From positions 54,747,527 through 54,811,526 of the forward strand of contig OY720640.1 of the NCBI GenBank assembly GCA_963169105.1: 64,000 nucleotides of DNA. Direction: 5' to 3'. Below are positions 45,204-55,921 of this stretch, piece by piece (position 1 is the first letter of the stretch; the number at the start of each line of letters is the position of its first letter). This DNA is from Ceriagrion tenellum. Its lineage: Eukaryota; Arthropoda; Insecta; Odonata; Coenagrionidae. A program made the translations under genes and the position numbers. The notes below the pieces were generated by a model. It saw only the letters and a list, made by a program, of their open reading frames with translations, searched no databases and was not told where the DNA came from.

Positions 45204-48200
45204 TTTGCCCTTGGAATCTGCCATATTTACACCTTCACATCACCTTTGTGTTCGTCGATTTACTGTGTTCCTATCCACTTTCTTTCTACCTGTCTGAATA
45301 TTTTTATATGTATTTACCGCTGAGTGGTCTGGGTGAATGATCGAAATATTATATGTATACATGTATAATTTAAATATACATTAAATTTATTTTGATAATA
45401 CTTTTCTTGTTCTTGCTGCCGATACTAACCGTATCAGGGTGCCATTGATCGGGTTTCGTGCGTTAGTGAAAGCGAACTTCCCGTCGGGAGACTTGTGGGG
45501 AAGTTGCGTGGCGGAGGACAACCTAAGTGGAGTGATTGATGAATGATATCGTGGATGGGAACTATGAAAGGATTCAAGTTCTCACCCCGCCCTCGCCCTC
45601 GTAGATGGCGCGCCAGCTTTTTCTTCCTAGCCGATTTGTTCAGAAGAGAGGTGTACGAAGCTCAAAAGTTTCCCACCCTGCTTCCTCTCGCTTGATTTAC
45701 CGATTGCAATTAAACAGCACCTCCCTTCATCCACCACCCGTGGGCCCTTTTTCATCGGGAACAAACCGTCGAGGAAGTTGAAGGGGGTCTCTCGGGTATA
45801 TTTTGAATTTAACGCCTGGTTGTGCATCGTGTAAACTTTATGGGGAATTGAGTGAGTACATAAGACGGGGGCCTTGATCCTTTCGGGAAAGGGCCTCATC
45901 ACACGGAAATGCTGCGTGATCGATCACTGATGCTCCATTGTTGTCGTGTTGACGGCCTGGTCTCTCTTTCTGCGTCTATCAGTAGACAAGTTATTTGACC
46001 ATTATCCCATTGTGGGAAGATGGAGAAAGAGCGGTGGACGGAAAGAAAAGCGAAAGTGGAAGTGTTTCATGTGGCGGTTAATGCTGATGATGGGTCCATA
46101 TGTAAAGGTGGGTTTGCACTGACAATTTTCTTTCGCAAGGCACTTGCAGGAAGCTACTTTTGACGTTAATTCCACGTCTAAATGGCTCTGCAAGTACGCT
46201 TCCGGCAGTTTAAATACGCTAGGAGAAGTGTATTATTTGCTATGAGTCAGTTTCGGCAATAACTCGCAAAAAATTGTTCGTCGCAGTAAAATTTCCGTGG
46301 CGAAGAAATTAGAGGAAATGACTTGATACTGTGAACCCATCTCAGAAAAAGTTGGCGAATTGTCGAATTCGGAGTGTATCGTATTCTGGTGCAGAACCGT
46401 AAACACAGCGAGAAGACCAGAAAAGGTGCTAGAAAGGTGGGGTGTGGAGGAGGCGTGGCGGACGGAAAGGAGGACTAACGAGGATGTTTTTGGTATTGCT
46501 CACGAGCTGGTGAAATTAGGAAATTTACCTGATCCAAATTTGTGAAGGAAATGGGGATGAGGTAAAATAGGAGGGTAGAAAGACTATTGAGAGGCGCAAG
46601 GGATGCTGAAGTCCGTTAGAATGGGAGGATGTTTGGTAACTAAGATAGGGGATCAGAGAAAATGCGTCATGCATGGAATGGAGAGAGAGATGAAGACGTA
46701 CGACGTGCCAAAGCTATGCATTTTCTGTGTAGATCAAGCCCTGAAAATGTGCAAAATCTAAAGGTTTCTCTTCCAATGGATCAACTCTAACCTGTAGATA
46801 ACACATAAAAACCCTATTGTGATCAAACCAGTTGAAGATTATCTTCTGCATACATCCCGTTAAGTTTTTCTACTTTTCCGTCTTGTAAGTGATATTATTA
46901 CATCATACTCGTCAGTCTCCAAACAATGCGGTGGAGGTAAACAAACAAATCGGTTCTTATGATATCAAAAGTCTCCCACTGTTTCAAATCATGATGAAAG
47001 ATAAAAATTTGATATATCACTACTAATATCGCTTCTCCACTGCCAGCATATTGTAACCTCCGCTTTATTTGAAATGATGCACTCCCATCCTCGTTGTTTT
47101 TAGCTTAATGAAGCAAAAGAGCAAAGGTAACCGATTTGGTAGTAAATTTCTCTGAAAGAAACGAAAAATCTTGGAGTCGATCGAAACTTCTTGCAAGCAC
47201 CAATTACTGTGGAGTAATAGAAATGACGATTTTATGTGCTGCGACATTCTTATGCTGCTTCTTATTTTGGGCTGAAAGAAACATTTCTTTAAATTGTTTA
47301 CTTTAATAACTTCTCAGAGTAAAACCTTTCAAATGTATTTCATGCCTTTAACAAGTCGATCAATCAAATGCATTAATATTTTATTGAGATGAATTAAGTT
47401 GAATCATAAATCTTGCGGCTGCTGTGGAGACAATGGAATTTTTTTTGAGAATAATACCTTTTCAGGTAGGAAAATTATGTGCCGGATCCATTTGGGATCT
47501 ATGTGAAATTTTTTTTTCTGATTTAGTGGTTGAACTTATCAGGCCTTGTACAGGAAAATACTGAGTTTATCGTAGGTTATGAGCTATGGAAAAGTCTTGA
47601 GAACAAGGGAAAGTCGATGTTAGTAATGTTAGGTAATGGAAGCATTTCATATTGTTTCTCAGTCTAAAAAAATGCTGAAAAACAGTTTTCAATCAGAAAT
47701 TCATGTCGTTGCCGGAAAGACGAAATTTAAAAAAATTAAATAATTTGGGGGATGAATGTAGTCGCAAGTTAATTTAAGAATCTTGTCTATTCATATTAAA
47801 TATTGTGCTAGTGATATTGAGCTCTCTGCCTAAGCTCAGGTTCTCTGAGGCAGGAGGCAACCTCCCACACTCCCCAATTGCGATCATCAACATGGAAAAA
47901 ACTCCATCCAAAACACTAGGCCTGCACTCAAAGGTCGTGAGTGACGTGTTAAGCGTGTAGCTTAGCAAGTTATGCAATTCGCCTTCGTTGGCCGGGAGCA
48001 ATTGGCCAGGCCTCTCGGGAGAACCTGTCAAGTCTTGTGTGACACGCTTGGTCTGGCGTTCTCGACCAAAGCCTTTCCCTGGTTTCTTGCGGTCCCACCG
48101 ACACTCGTCTAATTAATGTACTCTCACGAAGCATTTTTCCATCGTTTTGCAACTCCCGCTCGACACCTTAGTCCGCCACCTTCAAGCGCCAATAACCGCT

Positions 48201-48254
48201 AGCCTAATCTCTTTTTGGGTGAGAGTATTTTGTAGTTAACGAGGAGATCAGCGA
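45204..48254. other. No gene recognised
   Basis: About 3 kb. The 46360-46545 frame (61 codons, EEAWRTERRTNEDVFGIAHE) is curious but unrecognised. The 47774-48152 minus frames show no domain. Confidence 0.4.
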
Positions 48255-48545
48255 ACGGACATGTGTGCAACACTCAGAGGCGTAGCTGGGGTTTTCAGCG
48301 CCTGGGGACAAAGTCAGTGCTCGCGGGCTCCTCGTTACAAGGGGTGAATCAAGGTACTAAAAACAAATATTAATTGTACCCACATTTATATATAAGATAT
48401 ACGTTTTAATGTTATTTGACTTAAAATCACCGGAAGTGCCTCTTATGGATTTCATTCGGGAAGACATTCGTTATTGTATAACAACAATTTGGCTTTGGCC
48501 CTAGGTCCGGCGCCCAGGGACAGATGTCCCCGGTGGTGTATTTAG
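48255..48545. repeat. Possible non-autonomous transposon remnant
   Basis: CAGAGGCGTAGCTGGG at 48276-48291 looks like an hAT-type terminal sequence common in arthropod genomes. A direct pair GGCGCCTGGGGACA-like (48297-48311) and GGCGCCCAGGGACA (48508-48522) brackets about 200 AT-rich bases. No matching terminal inverted repeat was found at the right end. Confidence 0.3.
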
Positions 48546-48659
48546 AATACCTAACTCTCCCAAACGTCCCCTGCTCTGAACTGTGAATGATTTTGGGCTA
48601 TGGCCTACGGAACTTTCAATATTCAACCAAGCCGGGAAGGAAGTGGTGATTTTTAGGAC

Positions 48660-48672
48660 CGGGGGGGGGGGG
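48660..48672. repeat. G homopolymer
   Basis: A run of at least 12 consecutive G on the + strand, followed by GAGGGATCG. Simple sequence. Confidence 0.95.
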
Positions 48673-48845
48673 AGGGATCGTCTGAAAGTCGTTATAATCG
48701 CTGCGGGAAGTGGGATTATTCACCACTGGCTGCCGTCCCGTTTATAGTGATATCACAAAGAGACCTGAAGATGTGGTGGTCCTACCTTTTACTCCCTCAC
48801 TTTCTACCGCTCCTTCCTGAAGGACAAGTGTAATATAGGAACTTT

Positions 48846-49303
48846 AGCAGGAGCTCTTGATATGGAGCGTAGCGTTGCATGGTGCAAAAACGTGGTCTCT
48901 CGGAAAGGAGAACTAGAGTAGACTGCATGCATTTGAGATGCGGGCGTGGAGAAGGATGGAGGTGAATTGAACGGAAAGGAAGTCTGCCGAGGAAGTGTTT
49001 GAGATGGTGGGCAAGGAAAGGAAATTTCGGAATGAAATTCGAGAAAGGCAGAGTAGGCGGCTTCAGAATGTAATAAGAGCCGATAGATTGCTCAAGAATA
49101 TGATATAAGGAAGGATGTTGGGAAAGGGGGAAGGAGAAGAAAGAGAATAGATTTCATGGACGGGATGAAGAAGGTTAGATCGTATGCAGAGGGGAAAAAA
49201 GATATACTAGAGGGAGATAGGCCCCCGAAAAAGGAGAAAAGGGGAGGAGATTCTCTGACATTCAATGAAACCTACTTTTACCGGGAGAATACTTTTTAAA
49301 AAA
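48846..49303 (+). mobile_element. Decayed non-LTR retrotransposon 3' end (best + copy)
   Basis: The + strand reads in order LIWSVALHGAKTWSLGKEN, FEMRAWRRMEVN, then KSAEEVFEMVGKERKF, RLLKNMI and a GEGEERE basic block. These are the 'WSV.LYG.ETW.L', 'EMW.WRRM', 'NEEVL..VGE.R', 'LL..I.EG' and 'RGRPR' blocks of insect LINE reverse transcriptases. Several stops remain. The 3' tail ATGAAACCTACTTTTACCGG near 49266 is shared with 53757. Confidence 0.8.
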
Positions 49304-49550
49304 TTAGTTACATTTTTTTGGAAACCTTTTAGTCGCGTCTAAGGTCAGGACCTGCGCTGAGGGAACCTTCCCCAAAAGTAGAGATAGATATATTAATTTT
49401 CAGTCACAAAACACACTTCACTTTGTGTCGCTGGAAAAATAAAGCTTTGTGTCACATACAACGTATTAGGGTTTATATTTTAACATTGCTTTGACTATTT
49501 AAGGCCAATAAAATTTTTAAAAATTTGTGTCCTCTTGAGGCAGTAGTGAT

Positions 49551-51067
49551 TCTTCTTCTTCAGTGTTCAACCCTGGGGTTGGTTTGCAGCAGTACGTCAT
49601 TCCTCTCTTCTGTATGCTTTTCTCTTCATTTCTGTGTATGTGGTGCAACCCATAATATTCACAATCTGCTGCATGAATGACATCCTTGGTCGTCCCCGGC
49701 GATTCCTTCCCTCTATAGCTCCTTCTGCTATCGTTAAAACGATGTTGTCGTGTCTTAGGAGGTGCCCTACGAGTTGGTCTCTTCTTGTTTCAATATGCCT
49801 CCACAGGGATCTGGTTTCTTGAACTATTTTTATTACCTCTTCATTTGTGACTCTATCTTTCCAGCTGAGCTTCAACATCCTTCTGTAGAGCCACATCTCC
49901 AGGGCTTCTAGCCGCCTTCTCTCTTGCTTTCTTATTACCCATGTTTCGTGTAGGGCCACACTCCAAACAAATGCTTTCATCATCCGTTTCCTTATTTCCA
50001 AACTAATGTTCTTGCTGGTGAGTAGGTTCTTTCTAAGATAGAATGCAATTTTGGCCTGATGTATTCTCCTTACAATTTCTTTCTGGCTTCTACCATCTCT
50101 TGTTATTCTACTTCCCAAGTAGACAAATTCCTCTATTACTTCTAGTTTCTCTCCTCCAATTCTCATTATTTGGGGTTCATATTGTTCTTCATTACTGCAA
50201 ACCATCACCTTGGTTTTGCGTTTGTTTATTCTCATGCCATACTGTTTACAGAAAATCCTACCCATTGTGTTGAGCATCCTTTCTAGATCTTCTTTGGTCT
50301 CTGTGATCACAGCAATATCATCTGCATAACGCAGCATATCTATCTTCTGTCCATTAATTTTAATCCCCACCTCAGTAGTTTCACGAACTTGGTCTATAGC
50401 TTCCTGGATGCAAGCATTGAATATAAGAGGAGAGAGAGCACATCCTTGTCTCACGTCTTTTCTAACTTTTGCTTATTGCTTTTGATGAAAATTCCTTATC
50501 ACAACCATTTCGTTCTTATATAAGCTGAGTATTACCCGCATGTCTTTATATTTTAGGCCTGCTTTCTTCAGCACTCTGAACATCTCTTTCCAGATAACAT
50601 TGTCAAATGCCTTTTCCAGGCCAATGAAGGCAATATAAGTAGTTTTATTTCTCTGCATGTGTTTTTCAATAAGAATCCTCAATGTCAGAATTGCCTCTCT
50701 TGTTCCTGATCCTCTTCTGAATCCAAACTGATCTTCACTCAGCATATCCTCTACCTTTCCTTCAATTCTTCTCAGGATTATCTATATGAGGATTTTCGAC
50801 GCATGCGATATTAGGCTTAAGGTTCGGTACTGTTCGCATTATGTAGCTACCGCCTTCTTCGGTATAGAAACCATGATGCATTTCTGGAAGTCTGTTGGTA
50901 TCTCTCCTGTGTTATATATGGACCTAATCATTTTCAGCAGCATTGTTTTCATATTTTCACCAGCATTCTTGATTAGTTCTGAAGGAATCTCATCAATACC
51001 CGTTGCTTTGTTCTCCTATAGGTCTTTAAGGGCTTTGTCGAATTCTTCAAGCAGGAAGCAGATACAA
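49551..51067 (-). mobile_element. 5'-truncated non-LTR retrotransposon (reverse transcriptase) with target-site duplication
   Basis: A single minus-strand frame runs from about 51067 to a TGA at 49569-49567 with no frameshift but five in-frame stops: TAG 51018-51016, TAA 50841-50839, TAG 50784-50782, TAA 50475-50473, TGA 49599-49597. Motifs in order: ENKATGIDEIPSELIKN, PTDFQKCIMVSIPKK, EQYRTLSLISHASK, EDQFGFRRGSGTREAI, GLEKAFDNVIWKEM, VRQGCALSPLIFNA, catalytic MLRYADDIAV (about 50345-50310), QYGMRINKRKTKVM, EFVYLGSRITRDG, LEALEMWLYRRMLKLSW, EGRNRRGRPRM. The endonuclease is missing, consistent with 5' truncation. A (GAA)n-type 3' end lies at 49551-49562. Exact 11-base duplication GCAGTAGTGAT flanks it (49540-49550, 51068-51078). 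Confidence 0.93.
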
Positions 51068-51078
51068 GCAGTAGTGAT

Positions 51079-52289
51079 AACGTGGGCGAAATACAGCTCT
51101 TAGGACTGTCTGCCTGATAGGTACCGGGAAAGTTGAAAGTCGTAGGAAAATGAACTTTTCGCCCGTCAATTTTTTTTCAGATCTTTCCATACATTATTTT
51201 TTATGATATTTTATAAAAATGAGGTGTGGGGCAGAGGCTGGTGCAGTGGCGTGAGGAAACAGGAGTTGATCTTGTAAGGAATATATAAAAAGAAGAAATA
51301 AACGGAGTTCTTTCTCTCTCCATAGCATTGATTCAAAGCGAAAGGGTTTTTCATTATAACTGCTTCCTTGCTCTCTCTATATCTCTCTTTTATATTTTTT
51401 CCACCTCCTACTTCGTTCGGAAAACTTCCCAATTTCAACCCCCGTCCCGCTCTTACACACCAATTTTATCCCCATAAAGTTACTGGATCACGTAGTGGAC
51501 GATGGAAGGGGGATGCTGCATAAGCTATGGTTTGGTACGGAGGTGAAAGGGAGTTTACTTGGCTGCTCGGGTCGGGTCTCTCCTCGGTTGGGAGTCGGAA
51601 GCTTCTGGAAAGGATGCGCGCGTTGAAAAAAAAAGCATCCCGGAGGCGGGGAACAACTTTTCCATTGATTGAGATTTATTGCTAATTACATCGGAATTTT
51701 TTTCCTCTACATTGGTATGGGCGGCGCCTATGGGAGGTCCCGGAGCGCATATCTTTTGCCCCCCCCCCCCCCCTGTCTGCCTCTTCCTCTTCCGTCGATC
51801 TTCCAGCGCCGGAGGAGTGGGGAAGGTGGCGATGTTCGGAATCAGAGAGAGTGGCTCCCCTTACCATGTATATGTATGTGTATGTGTATATGTGTTATAT
51901 ATGTATAACCCATCCTTCTCCCCGTTTCCAAACGTTCGAGATCCTGCCAAACTGGAAATGAGGGTTTTTTGGGGATGGCGCGAACGGATGGGTAGGGTTT
52001 TGGAGGGAGGAATAGCATGGATAGTGCCAGAGGGGTTGAAAAGTGAGAGAAAGAATCAAGTGAGGATGGGGAGGGTGAAGGATGATAAGTGGTTGCGATC
52101 AATGATCTTCCAAAATGTGACTCTTACGAGCTGAGTTAGGGAGGACTCTAGGCGGTCATCGTAAATTCGCGGAATCATTTCGGCGGCTTCATTTTCATCC
52201 GGACCGTGCATTTTATGGCGAGTAAATGGTGTCGAAATGAAATATTTTGAGGCTTGATTTCTCGTTCAGGGCGAAATGCGTCATAGAAA
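51079..52289. other. No gene; low-complexity islands
   Basis: C run near 51761-51773, a TATGTG-type tract at 51867-51907 and GC-rich sequence with overlapping frames (up to 151 codons) at 51679-52134. The 151-codon frame is low complexity and passes through the C run and the TATGTG tract, so it is unlikely to be a gene. Confidence 0.45.
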
Positions 52290-52385
52290 AATCATTCACC
52301 GCGACCGGGATTGGATCCCGGATCCGTAGTTATCACGCCGGTTACCTCAGCTAGTTACACTACTGAGGCTTCTCCCCTTTAGATT
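52290..52385 (-). mobile_element. tRNA-derived SINE-like head
   Basis: Minus strand: GCCTCAGTAGTGTAACTAGC (A box), GTGATAACTACGGATCC, then GGGATCCAATCCCGG (B box variant of GGTTCGAATCC). The unit sits next to TTCCTCTGCGGAATTT (52412-52427), which recalls the body of the 16.9 kb unit. The degenerate B box argues against a functional tRNA. Confidence 0.55.
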
Positions 52386-52643
52386 TTAGAGGGTTATAAA
52401 GAGCAAATGATCCTTCCTCTGCGGAATTTCGCACTTCGGTGCACTTTAGTCTCGGTGCCATCAAAATTTCTTTCTTAGAATCTGGTGTCATTTTATTTCA
52501 TGTCAATTGACATAAATTGAAGGATAAAAAAATAAATTCATTTATTTTTTATCTCTAACAGCCGGAAGTACCCCAACGGCTAACAAAATTGGTTAAAATA
52601 AATATTAAAAAATAGGGAGTAAGACCGCAATTGACTCAACTTA

Positions 52644-52770
52644 GGGGCCGTTCAAGTATTACGTAAGATAATTTATGCCATTTTTGACCCACCCCCTCCC
52701 CCTATGCAAGACAATGTAAGATTTTCCCAACCCTTCCCTCCCTCTCAGTCTTACATGACGTTAGATATTA
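52644..52770. repeat. Probable dispersed MITE-like repeat end
   Basis: GGGGCCGTTCAAGTATTACG, TTTTTGACCCACCCCCTCCCC, ATGTAAGATTTTCCC and TTACATGACGTTAG occur in the order of a very common arthropod repeat (GGGGCCGT...TACGTAA...C-rich...TTACGTAA). A related AATCTTACGTAAATTGG with C-rich text follows at 52957-53030. Assigned by familiarity; family not established. Confidence 0.4.
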
Positions 52771-53278
52771 GAATCTACTCTTCGTTAAATGCTCGCCTTA
52801 GATGAGCACGGAGGTTAATGTAGCTAGCCAGTCAGGCGACAGAAAAGCAATTGTGTAGGCGGTGAGATTACTGAAAATACCGCATTGACGAGCAGATGCT
52901 CCGTGTTACTGCTAAATTTCATTCGGAAACGATAAAATGTTTCAAGACGGACAAAAATCTTACGTAAATTGGTTCCAAATTCCTTGCCCCTTTCCGCCCT
53001 ACATCAGAAAATATAAAATGATCCCAACCCCCCCCATACCAGAAAACTCCTTACTATATACTTCAATGGCCCTTAATAAATTACTCAAAGGCGGTTTCAT
53101 TACACCCATGGCATTTTTTCTTTGCGCCAGGTAGCGTTTATAGTAAATCATGGAAATTTTAGGGGGATAAACACTGTCACATTTTGTATGCGTGCGGTGT
53201 CTTTTTGGATGTTGGAAAAATATCTACGCTGATTCATTCGAAGAGACAATTGAGAAGGCATGCTGAGCATGTGTGTTG

Positions 53279-53298
53279 GGTTGGTTGGTTGGTTGGTT
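53279..53298. repeat. (GGTT)5 microsatellite
   Basis: Five perfect GGTT units, followed by GCCGATGAAG. Confidence 0.95.
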
Positions 53299-53439
53299 GC
53301 CGATGAAGAATTAAGGTGGAATTGGATGGAAATGGAATGACCAAGGAAATGGTGATATTTATTTATCTATAAATATTCATATTTTAGTGTGTCGCCACAA
53401 TCTGTTATGGCAGCTTATCACGAAAGAGATAGATTTGCT

Positions 53440-53800
53440 CATTTTAATTTTCTTCCGTGAACAACTGGTGTAACTTGTAAGAGTAGGTGAGGGGAAGAAA
53501 TATCTCGATGAGATTATAAGAAGGCAGAGTGGATGTTCGGAAAAAGCAGTGAGAGGCGAAGTGTTGGTGTAGACCATGATTGAGGGGATGGTGTTGTGTT
53601 AGCGAGGAAAGAGAAGGATGAGGATAGTCTTCTATAGGCGGGATGTAGCTATGTACATCCTGCTTGTTAATTGGTTGGACGTTTGTTGAGATGAGGAAAA
53701 AGTTGTGTGTGGAGAGTTGTGGAGCCTGAACCGGTTAAATTCTAGAAGGCCCTTACTCTCTCAATTTAAATCTACCTTTACCGGTAGATGGCCTTAATAA
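53440..53800 (+). mobile_element. Decayed non-LTR retrotransposon 3' end
   Basis: The + strand around 53560-53650 reads RTMIEGMVLC then RGKRRMRIVFYRRD, corresponding to 'R..IEG.VEG.RGR.R.R.R..D'. The 3' tail CCTACCTTTACCGGTAGATGG (hairpin CTACC..GGTAG) near 53771 matches the tail at 49266. Very decayed. Confidence 0.55.
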
Positions 53801-54144
53801 TGGCGAAATAATGGTTAAAAGAATGGGGGACGCGGAAAATTGTCTATTTCGAAGCGTAAACAATAATGGGAACATTATTTGAAAAAAGTTTACTTTGGAC
53901 AGAAAACGGGAGCGGTGTTTCGTTTCTTTTCAACCCTCGAAAATATTCGCTAAAGCGGAAAGAGAACACGGTATCTGGTCATAAGGAAAGAGCTGGAAAA
54001 GAAGTATTTTCTGTGTCGGTGGACGAGAGACGAGATCTGAGCGATTCCGGACGGAGAGGAGGAGGTGGAGGAAAGGCTAATGCAAGAGTACGGAGGGAGT
54101 GTTAAAAAAAAGAGAGGTAAAAGGGAGGAAATTGAGGAAGCCAC

Positions 54145-54166
54145 GTATGTGTGTGTGTGTGTGTGT
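54145..54166. repeat. (GT)n microsatellite
   Basis: ATGTGTGTGTGTGTGTGTGTG-type dinucleotide run near 54145-54166, flanked by GTA and TTCTGATCGG. Confidence 0.9.
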
Positions 54167-54581
54167 TTCTGATCGGGACCGCGGGATAGAACGGGGAGGG
54201 GAAGGAAAGGCTTTTGAGTTCCTGATCGCCTGCCAAATCCATTTTGGCAACAAGCAAATTGGCTAGTTTGGGAAGCAAGGGAGAGTTTTTTTCCTCCAGT
54301 TTTTTTTCCTTAACTTTCCGTTACCGAACAGTTTCCGAAAATTCCACCGCCCCGTTATTTTTAGGAGAGGATGAGCGGCTTGGGATAGACGGGGATGAAG
54401 GAAAAATTCGTGAAAAAAATTTAAAATAAAAATTCTCCGTGAAGGGTGAATTTTTGGAAGGGGTGTTCTTTTTTGGATTGGAGGAAGGGAGGGGAGGTCA
54501 CTCCATAAAAATCCATCTTCCGTATCATTTTATTTTTTTTCATTCGCGTCGGCCCTCGCGGCCATTGCGAGACGAGGGTTT

Positions 54582-54668
54582 TTAGGCAAGGTTGAATGGC
54601 AGAGGGGAGAGGGGATGGACGAGAATTAGATTACGCACTTGTTTACGGCGGATTCGTTAATTTCTTCT
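54582..54668 (+). repeat. Diverged direct repeat, copy 1
   Basis: TTAGGCAAGGTTGAATGGCA, GATGGACGAGAATTAGA and GCACTTGTTTACGGCGGATTCG recur in the same order and spacing at 55531-55612, with roughly 10-15 percent differences and a small deletion. Confidence 0.85.
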
Positions 54669-55530
54669 CGCCGTCTGGAGGGAAGCCGATTCAAGCGAGG
54701 CCCGTTGCAGGTTATGCGTTAGCGAGTCGCGGATTGGTTGTAATTCTTCGGCTCTTAACACCAGAGGGGACTGGAACTTGCACATGGAGATGATGAACTG
54801 GAAAAAGAACGAAACTTTTGATTAATAAAATATATCCTTTTATAATTTGGCCATGGGAGACATTGAAAATTATCGTCTTTCCAGAAAATGGATTGTAGTT
54901 AAGGTCCATAAATTTGTATTGTTGTCTAAACGATTATTTTTCGCCGTAATTTGGCTTTCATAACGACTTTTTTCTATCTAAAACAGTTATTTCGAGAAAG
55001 TATACTGTAAATTTCTCTAATCATGTGGAATATGAATATGCACGTTCTCGTTTCTTGTAATGGTGCGCGGCATTCATATTTTTCTCAGTTTAACGTTTGT
55101 AAAACGTTGGTAAAACGTTTTTTTATGATACAGCTTACTCCAGCAATTGGTCCTTTTGTCTTTTTTTGCCAATAGATATTGAAATTATTGCAAAAATTTT
55201 AATGAATTAGTCTAGATCCTTTTGTTTGGTGAATGCTTTTTGCTTTGCAGCATGAATCTGTGTGGAGTGTTAGCTACTTGACCCTGTGTGACCTTGTCCA
55301 TAATTCTCAAGGTTTCAAACTTATGGAATGGAAAAGAAAGAAAGAAAAATCGGTCCTAACGTAGTTGAATTAAGTTAAAACAGATTTTCTGAGGAGGAGG
55401 AGCGAGGTATCTAGAGATATCTGACGTATACCATTCTGCTGGCTCGCAATTTAGGAAAGCTGACATGAGTGGCGTTGAATAGTTAGTTTCACTCTTAAAA
55501 AAAATAGACTGTAACACTTCTCTTTGGCTG

Positions 55531-55612
55531 TTTAAGGCAAGGTTGAATGGGAGAGGGGGTGGATGAGAATTAAATAATGCACTTGTTTACGGCGAATTCG
55601 TCCATTTCCACT
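55531..55612 (+). repeat. Diverged direct repeat, copy 2
   Basis: Same orientation partner of 54582-54668, about 950 bases apart. It could be a local segmental duplication or two copies of an undescribed dispersed repeat. No coding potential. Confidence 0.85.
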
Positions 55613-55686
55613 TAGTGGAAATTTTTATTTAGAGGTAAAAATACATTAAATGGGGATTAAAGAATCTTAAGGGCTCGCGTCATGAG

Positions 55687-55921
55687 ATGACGGTCGTTTG
55701 TAGTCTCATGTGTAACTTTTTGTAATTTGTTAACATTATAATGATAACGCGTAACTTTGTAATTCCACATATCATAACTTTGAGCGAATCTTAATTTTGA
55801 ACGACCCGTGTTTCGACGTCATCTTCGCCTGAAAATGACGTTGAACGTTGAAACCCAGGTCGTTCAAAATTAAGATATGTGGAATCACAAAGTTATGTTT
55901 TATCGTTATAATGACGGTCGT
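55687..55921. mobile_element. Inverted-repeat element with hammerhead-like cores and 11-bp direct flanks
   Basis: The arms 55734-55820 and 55837-55911 are reverse complements (ATTATAATGATAA, TAACTTTGT, ATTCCACATATC, TCTTAATTTTGAACGACC), the left arm having a ~15-base insertion. Plus strand: CTGAAAA (55829-55835), T, hairpin, GAAAC (55850-55854), CCAG and GTC (55859-55861). Minus strand: a degenerate first box, then GACGTC, GAAAC (55814-55810) and GTC (55805-55803). ATGACGGTCGT occurs at both 55687-55697 and 55911-55921, as expected of a target-site duplication. About 36 bases between the left flank and arm are unexplained. Confidence 0.85.

Larger units (their letters stand above)
53801..55686. 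other. No gene recognised
   Basis: Purine-rich blocks near 54000-54130 and 54480-54620, a GT microsatellite and a pair of ~85-base direct repeats (listed separately). Short frames only. Confidence 0.4.

Noticed and set aside
46360..46545. 61-codon frame with EEAWRTERRTNEDVF
   Set aside because: Possibly a retroelement ORF1 scrap, but no family motif could be confirmed.
48768..48800. CCTGAAGATGTGGTGG as another hammerhead-like core
   Set aside because: First box is present but no paired stem II followed by GAAA could be found.
51679..52134. 151-codon + frame
   Set aside because: Runs through a C homopolymer and a TATGTG simple tract; composition-driven.
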